A program made the position numbers and the translations under genes. Below are positions 15,290-23,036 of a DNA stretch of 38,498 nt, in pieces. This DNA is from Planctomycetota bacterium (GTDB lineage: Bacteria; Planctomycetota; Planctomycetia; Pirellulales; UBA1268). Location of the stretch: the NCBI GenBank assembly GCA_029978905.1, contig JAPOIM010000010.1, positions 1-38,498 on the forward strand, given 5' to 3'. How positions within the stretch are numbered: position 1 is the first letter of the stretch; each line of letters opens with the position of its first letter. The notes under the pieces are model-generated. The model ran no database searches and had not been told where the DNA came from. It worked only from the letters and a program-made list of their open reading frames with translations.

Positions 15290-18200
15290 TTATTCATGCC
15301 CCTGGGATGGCGGATCGGTGAGGGTCGAGAGGAACGCAACGAGATCTCGGATTTCCCGGCGGGACAGGTTCTTCGTGAGATCGGCTGGCATCCCCGACTG
15401 CCCCGTGGAGCGATCGTCCACATCGTCGGTTGCGATCGTCTTGATCTCGCCGTCCGGCGTGATGAGGGTGATGTAATCCTCGGTTTCTTCCCGGACAATG
15501 CCAGACAAGACCAGCCCGTCGGCCGTGAGGATCACAGCAGTCTCAAAACCCTTGGCAATCTTCGCGTTCGGGGCCACGATCGACTCGAGGAGATACGCCC
15601 GGTCGCGTTCGCGCGCGATGCCAGTAAGCTGCGGGCCCACCTGACCGCCAACACCTGCCACCCGGTGGCAGCGACGGCATGAGGCAGCACTTCCCGCCAT
15701 AAACAGGGCCTGGCCTTTCTCCGCGTCTCCCCCCTCCAGGCAGTCTTGCCAGGCCGCAAGGGCGTCCTTGGCAGTTTCGGCGGCAGCAGCCTGCTCACTG
15801 CGGAACGCAGTGACCCGCTCGCGAAGGCCAGGGGTATTCACCGCGGAGGCCGCCTCAAGCAGGTCGAGTAGCGCCGACGCTGGCAGTTCCCCGGCAGCCT
15901 GGCGGCGAAACACCGCCAGCAGCAGTTTTTCCGCACGTGGTTTCGGAAGCCGCATGGGGACGGCGACGGGCTCGCCGCCGTTTTGACGACCTCCATTTTT
16001 TGCCGTGATCTCGGAAATCAGCCGCAGGCTCGTCTGCAACGCAGGGACACTTTCGCTGGCCAGCAAGGTTTCGAGGGTCGGCACCGACTCCAGCGGCTCA
16101 CGCACGGCCATCGCCTCCACCGCCGCCAACTGCATCGCCTCCACGGGCTCGCTGAGCCCCTGCCGAATCAGCGGGGCCGGATCGTCGGCAAGGGCGACGA
16201 GCCCCTGGAAAGCCGCGATCCGCAGCGAAACATCCTGGCTTGGGTCATCAAAGAGCACGGTCAGGTTAGGCACGAGATCTTTGACCTCCAGCGAAATCGC
16301 CGTCTCCAGGGCGGCATCGCGAAGCGCCGCCGAACCAGCGAGCATGGACGGTAGATGGGGCATAACCACTTCCCGCAGCCCGTCCACTTCGCGGCGGGGC
16401 AGGGGACGCCACCGGCCATCCACCGTGTCGAGCGGCTCAGGAGCGTTCCACGTGCGAAGCATCGTCGCGGCCACCACGCGAATCGGCATCGGCATCGACG
16501 TGGATGCCGCGATGATCGCCACGCCTTCCGCGTCGCGTGTTGAACCTCTCCGGTAGGCCGCATTCATGACCCGCCGCAGCGCCGCAGGCTCGAGCCCAAC
16601 GCGGTCAATGAGGTCCGCGAGCCTTGGCATCGCCTCCTCGATTGCTTCATCGTTAATAGCACGCGCAACCTCCGTGACGATTCCTGAATCTGCGTCGTCG
16701 AGCAGGCTGACGATCGCGGGATCGTGAAGCCGCCGCATGGCGAGCGCCACCCCTAGTCGCGCCGCACTACCGTCATCGCCCGCAAGCCGCGCCAGCAACC
16801 CGGGGTGGCGGCGAGCAAGATGCACCAACCCCATCACCCCTTGATGCCGAGCGACAGGGTCGGTGTCGGCGAGCCTGTTGAAGAACGCAAGAAGGTCGTC
16901 AGCGGCCTCGGCCCTGCCGAAGAGTCCTGTGGCGACCGCCGCAAACCCCGCCACTCGCATGCTCTCGCTCTGCAAGCGAATCGCGCACGCTGGGCCAAGC
17001 AGCTGGCGCTGCACGTCTGGAAGCTGCTCCACCCCGTGATGCTCCCATACGTCGGTGAGCACCTTGAGAACCTCCCCCTCCATGTCGGCGGTCAGCTGGC
17101 CAGCGAGAAGCAGGTCGTAGAGTGAACCGGTGATCTCGATCGCCGCCTCAGGGCTTGCCAGCGCCATCTGCCAGAGGCCCCAAAGGCCGTGCCGCGCAGC
17201 GGCGTCGTGGTCAGTGGATACCCGAGCCAGCAGGGTGGTGCCCGCCCCGCGGTTCACGAGGGCAAACTGTGCCCGCTGCCGAACGCGTTGATCTTTGGAG
17301 GAGAGCAGCGTCGCAAGCGCGTCGTCGGTCAGGTCCTCGAGCGGCGCGGTGAGGAGCGCCGCCACCTCGCTCATCACGCTTTCCTCGGCTGCCTCATGCT
17401 GAAAGCGATACAGCCGCCCCTTGCCCTCGCCATCCCAGCCGTTCACCCAGTCGCTGACGAGCAAGCTGCCGTCGGGCGCGAACGCGAGATCCGTCGCGAG
17501 GATCGACCAGAGAAACTCATGCTGGTCGGTGATCCCGAAGCTGGCTCCCTTCGGTTCAATCGCAAAACTCCAGATGCCGCTATTGGCGGCAGCCCCACGG
17601 AAGTCGACCAGAAAGAAATGGCGATCGTATCGCGCGGGAAGCCCCGTGCCTGGGTAGTAGGCCAGGCCAGAGGGCCCGTTCCCAAGATGCACGATCGGCG
17701 GAAGGATATACGCCGGCTGCACCGCCCGCGTTTCCTCATCGGCGCGGTAGGGATACCACATCCGTTCGCGGTTCCATGGGCCACGGTCATCGAGGTATTG
17801 GAAAAACATCCGCCACCCGGTGTCGCCGTCTTTGACGACATACACCCAACGCGCCTGATCGCCGCTGTCGCTGTTGTTGTCGCCCGTGAAGAGATTGCCT
17901 GCATCGTCAAAAGCGAGCTCCTGGGGATTCCGCAGCCCGTAGGCGAAGACCTCCAGATGCGAGCCGTCCGGAAAGCAGCGAAACACCGCGCCGGTGTCTG
18001 GCCGCTTGAGCCGTGATCCCTCACGCGTGATGACGTTGTAGCCGCGGTCGCCAATGCTGAAGTAAATCCTGCCGTCAGGTCCTACCGTCAGCCCGTGAAG
18101 GTCGTGACCGCGAAAGGCCACGCGAACCCCGTAGCCATGGTGCAGCGGGTCGCGCCCGTCGGCCACACCGTCCCCATCGTCGTCGTCGAGCTTCCAGAGT

Positions 18201-18754
18201 TTCGGAATACAGGTGTAGTAGATGCTGCCATCGTGCTCGAGGACGCCCGCGCCAGTTCCTTCTTCGAGGTGAGAGAAGCCATCGGCAAACACCGTGTCGC
18301 TGTCAAACACGCCATCCCCATCAGTGTCGCGGAGGAGTCGTATGCGATCGTGCTCAACCTCCCAGGCCGACGCATCTGGCCCCATAAAGCGGCGAAACAT
18401 GGCCACCCGCTCTTCAATGCTCTCGAGCTGCAGGTCTTGCATCAGCCAGTTCATATGGCCGCGGTTGTCTTCCACGCCCTTCTGCTGCCGGAAGGTTTCG
18501 CAGACGTAGACGTCACCCGAGGCCGTCACCGTGAAGGCCACGGGGTTGGCTATCTGAGGCTCCGCCGCGGCCAACGCACCTCGCACGCCTTCGGGCAAGC
18601 GAAAGGCTTCCATCGCGCGGGCCGCGTCGGGAGAAGCGGGGGCGATGGGGGGCGTGTAGTCGCCCTCCGCAGAGACCGCCTGTTGGCAGGGAAGGAGCAG
18701 CGCCGCGAGCATGCAGACGAGGGCACAGACAAAGCGGAACGAAAGCATCACCAT
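15290..18754 (-). CDS. PVC-type membrane-bound dehydrogenase: beta-propeller, HEAT repeats, C-terminal heme domain
   Basis: A 1154-residue exported protein. A hydrophobic signal (about 1-29) precedes a PQQ-dehydrogenase-like six-bladed propeller (about 70-450) with FTVTASGDVYVCETF, DLHGLTVGPDGRIYFSIGDRG and GLRNPQELAFDDAGNLF. Two Asp-rich calcium-type loops lie in it (DTDGDGVFDSD and DDDDGDGVADGRD). Residues about 470-960 are HEAT-like helical repeats. A c-type heme site CRRCH at 1026-1030 precedes GGQVGPQLTGI. This order matches the planctomycete/Verrucomicrobia family of heme-binding dehydrogenase-like proteins. Oxidation of a sugar or alcohol at the cell surface is plausible but unproven. 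ATG 18754 and ATG 18748 are both possible starts; neither has a clear ribosome binding site. It is followed by the ThuA-like gene. Confidence 0.92.
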   Translation of the reverse strand: MVMLSFRFVCALVCMLAALLLPCQQAVSAEGDYTPPIAPASPDAARAMEAFRLPEGVRGALAAAEPQIANPVAFTVTASGDVYVCETFRQQKGVEDNRGHMNWLMQDLQLESIEERVAMFRRFMGPDASAWEVEHDRIRLLRDTDGDGVFDSDTVFADGFSHLEEGTGAGVLEHDGSIYYTCIPKLWKLDDDDGDGVADGRDPLHHGYGVRVAFRGHDLHGLTVGPDGRIYFSIGDRGYNVITREGSRLKRPDTGAVFRCFPDGSHLEVFAYGLRNPQELAFDDAGNLFTGDNNSDSGDQARWVYVVKDGDTGWRMFFQYLDDRGPWNRERMWYPYRADEETRAVQPAYILPPIVHLGNGPSGLAYYPGTGLPARYDRHFFLVDFRGAAANSGIWSFAIEPKGASFGITDQHEFLWSILATDLAFAPDGSLLVSDWVNGWDGEGKGRLYRFQHEAAEESVMSEVAALLTAPLEDLTDDALATLLSSKDQRVRQRAQFALVNRGAGTTLLARVSTDHDAAARHGLWGLWQMALASPEAAIEITGSLYDLLLAGQLTADMEGEVLKVLTDVWEHHGVEQLPDVQRQLLGPACAIRLQSESMRVAGFAAVATGLFGRAEAADDLLAFFNRLADTDPVARHQGVMGLVHLARRHPGLLARLAGDDGSAARLGVALAMRRLHDPAIVSLLDDADSGIVTEVARAINDEAIEEAMPRLADLIDRVGLEPAALRRVMNAAYRRGSTRDAEGVAIIAASTSMPMPIRVVAATMLRTWNAPEPLDTVDGRWRPLPRREVDGLREVVMPHLPSMLAGSAALRDAALETAISLEVKDLVPNLTVLFDDPSQDVSLRIAAFQGLVALADDPAPLIRQGLSEPVEAMQLAAVEAMAVREPLESVPTLETLLASESVPALQTSLRLISEITAKNGGRQNGGEPVAVPMRLPKPRAEKLLLAVFRRQAAGELPASALLDLLEAASAVNTPGLRERVTAFRSEQAAAAETAKDALAAWQDCLEGGDAEKGQALFMAGSAASCRRCHRVAGVGGQVGPQLTGIARERDRAYLLESIVAPNAKIAKGFETAVILTADGLVLSGIVREETEDYITLITPDGEIKTIATDDVDDRSTGQSGMPADLTKNLSRREIRDLVAFLSTLTDPPSQGHE

Positions 18755-18924
18755 GGCAGTACAACACCGAAGAAAAACGGGAAACAGGCGCGGGGGCTGA
18801 GCCGATCGATGCCCCACACGCACACGCCCATCTTTGCCTCAGGCCCGCAGAATTCCAAAGGCGTTTGATCGCGGCCGGTTTCGCAGGCACGATCCTCGAC
18901 AGTGATCTGTCTCTTCCCGGCCCT

Positions 18925-18930
18925 AGGGGG
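18925..18930 (+). promoter_or_regulatory. ribosome binding site deciding the hisA start
   Basis: AGGGGG lies 9 bases before ATG 18940 and only 3 bases before ATG 18934. The spacing favours 18940 (MKLLPAIDLRGG). Confidence 0.7.
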
Positions 18931-18939
18931 TGCATGCGC

Positions 18940-19671
18940 ATGAAACTCCTTCCAGCGATCGACCTCCGCGGTGGTCACGTGGTCCGCCTCCTCAAAGGTG
19001 ACTACGACCAGCAGACAACCTATGGGGACGACCCGGTTTCCCAGGCCAAGGCGTTTGAAGCCGCGGGGGCACAGTGGCTGCACGTGGTGGACCTCGACGG
19101 CGCCCGCAGCGGGAAGCCTGAGCACGCAGAGGTGATCGGGCGGATCTGCCGCGAAACCGGCCTTGCTGTGGAAGTCGGGGGCGGCATCCGTGATGCGGCT
19201 GCCATCCAAGAATTGCTCGACGTGGGCGTCACGCGGGTGATCCTGGGCACCGCAGCCCTGAGGAACTGGGAGTGGTTCCGCGAAGCAGTGCATGGGCAGT
19301 TCCCAGGCAAACTCGTGCTCGGTCTCGATGCCCGCGACGGCAAGCTCGCGGTGTCGGGTTGGGAGGAGGAACTTTCCAAGACCGCTCTCGATGTGGCCCG
19401 CGACGTTTCCGACTGGCCGCTTGCGGCGATTGTGTTTACCGACATCGCCACCGATGGCACGTTGGCCGGCCCAAACATCGCCGCCACGCAGGCCATGGCG
19501 GACGCCACCCGCGTGCCAATTGTGGCCAGCGGCGGCGTGGGAACAGCTGAGCACCTGCACGCGGTCAGGAAGCTTCCGGTGGAAGGAGTGATCGTCGGAC
19601 GCGCCCTGTACGACGGCACGGTGACCATCGAAGAAGCCCTCGCTGCAGTGGAAGGCGTGACCGACGGCTAA
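18940..19671 (+). CDS. hisA: ProFAR isomerase, histidine biosynthesis
   Basis: A 243-residue (beta/alpha)8 barrel that isomerises ProFAR to PRFAR, the fourth step of histidine synthesis, in the cytoplasm. The start MKLLPAIDLRGGHVVRLLKGD carries the catalytic Asp8. LHVVDLDGAR (about 47-56), VEVGGGIRD (77-85) and ILGTAAL follow. LVLGLDARDG holds the second catalytic Asp (D130), and IVFTDIATDGTLAGPN, IVASGGVG and VIVGRALYDG complete the barrel with its two phosphate-binding sites. Length is normal. HisF is excluded by the AIDLRGG start and the overall pattern. No other his gene is in the window: hisA is divergent from the membrane-bound dehydrogenase and converges with a sulfatase 28 bases away. 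Confidence 0.95.
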   Translation: MKLLPAIDLRGGHVVRLLKGDYDQQTTYGDDPVSQAKAFEAAGAQWLHVVDLDGARSGKPEHAEVIGRICRETGLAVEVGGGIRDAAAIQELLDVGVTRVILGTAALRNWEWFREAVHGQFPGKLVLGLDARDGKLAVSGWEEELSKTALDVARDVSDWPLAAIVFTDIATDGTLAGPNIAATQAMADATRVPIVASGGVGTAEHLHAVRKLPVEGVIVGRALYDGTVTIEEALAAVEGVTDG

Positions 19672-19699
19672 AAGAGCGTCCCTGCACGAGCCGGATTGC

Positions 19700-21223
<1,524 letters not shown>

Positions 21224-21252
21224 GGCTCTCCCCCCACAAAGTGCAAAAACCC

Positions 21253-22794
21253 TCAGGGGACAGCATGCGCGGCGCGGAAGGTTTTGAGAAGTACCGGGTC
21301 GACCCTCGCTTTGACGGTCCGCCGGTCCACTGCCAGTTGCTCCGCCGCGGCTTCATAGTTCCCAAGCCGCGCGTACACCCACGTGGTGTAGGCCGCGAGC
21401 AGCTGTTCGCTCGAGAGCCTGCCCTCGCGGGCCGCCTGGACCCAGTCGGGCTCACCGTTTGGAGAGGCCTGATCCGGGGCGTAGTGCCGCCGCACAAGAA
21501 TGTTGCGAACACACTGCTCAAGTTCGCGGATGTTGCCTTGCCACGGATAGTCCGCGGGAAGATGCTCCGCGATCCAGGCGAGCACCTCCGCTGCCAGCCC
21601 TTCGGCCTCCCCCGGGGCGATCCGTTCGGCCACAAAACTCACCAGGAGTTCAAGAGTCTTCGGTTCATCACGCAACTGTTCGGCCAGGGTCGGTGTCGCG
21701 ATGCGATCCGCACACAACCGGTAGAAGAGATCAGCGCGGAAGTGATTCTCTGCGATCTCCTGACTGAGATTCCGGTTGGTGGCCGCGAGCAATTTGCCGG
21801 CAAAGATCCGCTCATCGGTATCGCCGAGCCGGTTGTAGGTCCGCTGCTGCACCACACGCAGGAGTTTGACCTGAATCGCCGGGTCGAGTTCGCCAATCTC
21901 GTCAAGAAACACGCCGCCATGCGGCGGGCACGCCTCAAGCCATCCCACGCGATCTGCCACCGCGCCGGTAAAGGCGCCACGACTATGGCCAAAGAGTTCC
22001 GACTCGATCAACGTTGGCGAGAGCGCCGAGAGATTGAGTGGTAAAAACGCATGCTCGGTATCACCGACGAAACGCTCACGCACAGGATCGAAGGGAATGT
22101 ACTGCGAGAGGGCGATCGCCCGAGCCACAAGTTCTTTCCCAGTGCCTGAGGGACCCGTGATCAGCGTCGGCAGTTCACGCATGCTCTGGTAGAGCGTGCG
22201 GCGATACCTCCGCATGTCGTGGGTGAAGATGGACTGCCAGACCGTCTCGCGAAGGGCGGCTGCGGGGCTCGACTCGCCGAGGATGCAGTCAAAGATCTGC
22301 CGAAACGCCCGCCTGACCTGCGAGAAGCAGGCGAAGAGGTGGGCTGCTGCCGACGCGTCGTGCGTTGCGGAGGCGTCCGTCGCAAAGAAGGTGCGGTACT
22401 GGGCGTGAAACTCCCGCCAGTGGCTGCTCAGCTGCGACGCGTTCGACGAGGCCAGTTCGTCCAGTTCGAGTGACGCGAAATGACGGTAGTACAGGACGTA
22501 GGCCACCAAGCCCTCGTAGTGCCGTGCCAGCGGATCACTCGGCCAGGCGGATGCCGTTGTCAGCGGTGTAACCAGACTGACGAGCCGCTCAGCGTGGGCA
22601 TTGAGCTGCACGACGTTGGAGCGCTCGTGGCGGGTGGTCGCCTGCGTTCGGCTCCAGAGGTGCGTGTCGGCCTCATCAAACGCCGAGCCGAGGCCCGACC
22701 GCTCCAGTTCGAGACGTCGCTGGTTAAAGGGATTGCAATAGGCCAACTCCGCGAGGGTTTCGACGAGGCGGCGGTCGTGTTCGGAGAGCACCAT
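21253..22794 (-). CDS. sigma-54-dependent transcriptional activator (bacterial enhancer-binding protein)
   Basis: A 513-residue activator. The AAA+ domain has Walker A GPSGTGKE (214-221), ESELFGHSRGAFTGA with the sigma-54-contacting GAFTGA loop at 273-278, Walker B GGVFLDEI (293-300), and RADLFYRL (353-360) with arginine-finger residues. The C-terminus (477-513, LGNYEAAAEQLAVDRRTVKARV) is a Fis-type helix-turn-helix. The N-terminal region (1 to about 195) is helical and lacks the Asp-phosphorylation pattern of response regulators and a recognisable GAF or PAS domain, so the signal is unknown. The frame is open to 22956; ATG 22794 (MVLSEHDRRL) was chosen as the likely start although no clear ribosome binding site precedes it. 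It is divergent from a polytopic membrane protein that has a -24/-12 promoter, and is followed by a sulfatase gene. Confidence 0.94.
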   Translation of the reverse strand: MVLSEHDRRLVETLAELAYCNPFNQRRLELERSGLGSAFDEADTHLWSRTQATTRHERSNVVQLNAHAERLVSLVTPLTTASAWPSDPLARHYEGLVAYVLYYRHFASLELDELASSNASQLSSHWREFHAQYRTFFATDASATHDASAAAHLFACFSQVRRAFRQIFDCILGESSPAAALRETVWQSIFTHDMRRYRRTLYQSMRELPTLITGPSGTGKELVARAIALSQYIPFDPVRERFVGDTEHAFLPLNLSALSPTLIESELFGHSRGAFTGAVADRVGWLEACPPHGGVFLDEIGELDPAIQVKLLRVVQQRTYNRLGDTDERIFAGKLLAATNRNLSQEIAENHFRADLFYRLCADRIATPTLAEQLRDEPKTLELLVSFVAERIAPGEAEGLAAEVLAWIAEHLPADYPWQGNIRELEQCVRNILVRRHYAPDQASPNGEPDWVQAAREGRLSSEQLLAAYTTWVYARLGNYEAAAEQLAVDRRTVKARVDPVLLKTFRAAHAVP

Positions 22795-22849
22795 TGGGAG
22801 CCGTATTCCAGTCGTGCGAACAATCAGCGCGCAAGAAATGCACGCCGCA

Positions 22850-22868
22850 TGTGCACGAATTGTACACA
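22850..22868. promoter_or_regulatory. candidate upstream activating (enhancer) dyad
   Basis: A 19-base imperfect inverted repeat of form TGTGnACnAnTnGTnCACA (outer arms TGTG/CACA perfect, 7 of 9 pairs matching). Its centre lies about 93 bases before the -24 GG, near -118 of the predicted start. That is the usual placement for an enhancer-binding protein, and the activator gene is adjacent. It is also 56 bases upstream of the activator's own start codon, so autoregulation is possible. Confidence 0.5.
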
Positions 22869-22872
22869 GGCC

Positions 22873-22898
22873 GTCGCGGCGGGGGGATGCCCGCCGAC
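22873..22898. repeat. GC-rich hairpin between enhancer dyad and promoter
   Basis: gtcg(cg)gcggg and cccgccgac pair around a short loop, with a 2-base bulge. No T-tract follows on either strand, so it is not a typical terminator. It may only reflect GC-rich sequence. Confidence 0.3.
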
Positions 22899-22922
22899 TG
22901 AAGATGATGATCACCGCTGAAT

Positions 22923-22948
22923 ACGCACCTCCAGCGGGTTTGGTGCGT
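22923..22948. repeat. perfect 7-base inverted repeat next to the -24 box
   Basis: ACGCACC (22923-22929) and GGTGCGT (22942-22948) are separated by 12 bases. The repeat ends 2 bases before the TGGCACG box, so a protein bound here could touch or block sigma-54 RNA polymerase. The sequence differs from the upstream dyad. Confidence 0.4.
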
Positions 22949-22950
22949 TT

Positions 22951-22966
22951 TGGCACGGCGTCTGCT
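22951..22966 (+). promoter_or_regulatory. sigma-54 (-24/-12) promoter of the polytopic membrane protein
   Basis: TGGCACG-GCGT-CTGCT matches the sigma-54 consensus TGGCACG-N4-TTGCW with one mismatch. The invariant GG (22952-22953) and GC (22964-22965) are exactly 10 bases apart. It points toward the gene at 23037; transcription should start near 22977, giving a leader of about 60 bases. A sigma-54 activator is encoded divergently just to the left. Confidence 0.8.
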
Positions 22967-23036
22967 CAGCCTTCTCCCAGAGGGCGAGGTCTTCCCGCCC
23001 CGCCCGGCGTGACGGCACTTGCTGCGAGAGACTGCC

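Noticed and set aside
22873-22898. Terminator for the sigma-54 activator region
   Set aside because: The hairpin has no T-tract on either strand and lies upstream of both divergent genes, not after a gene.
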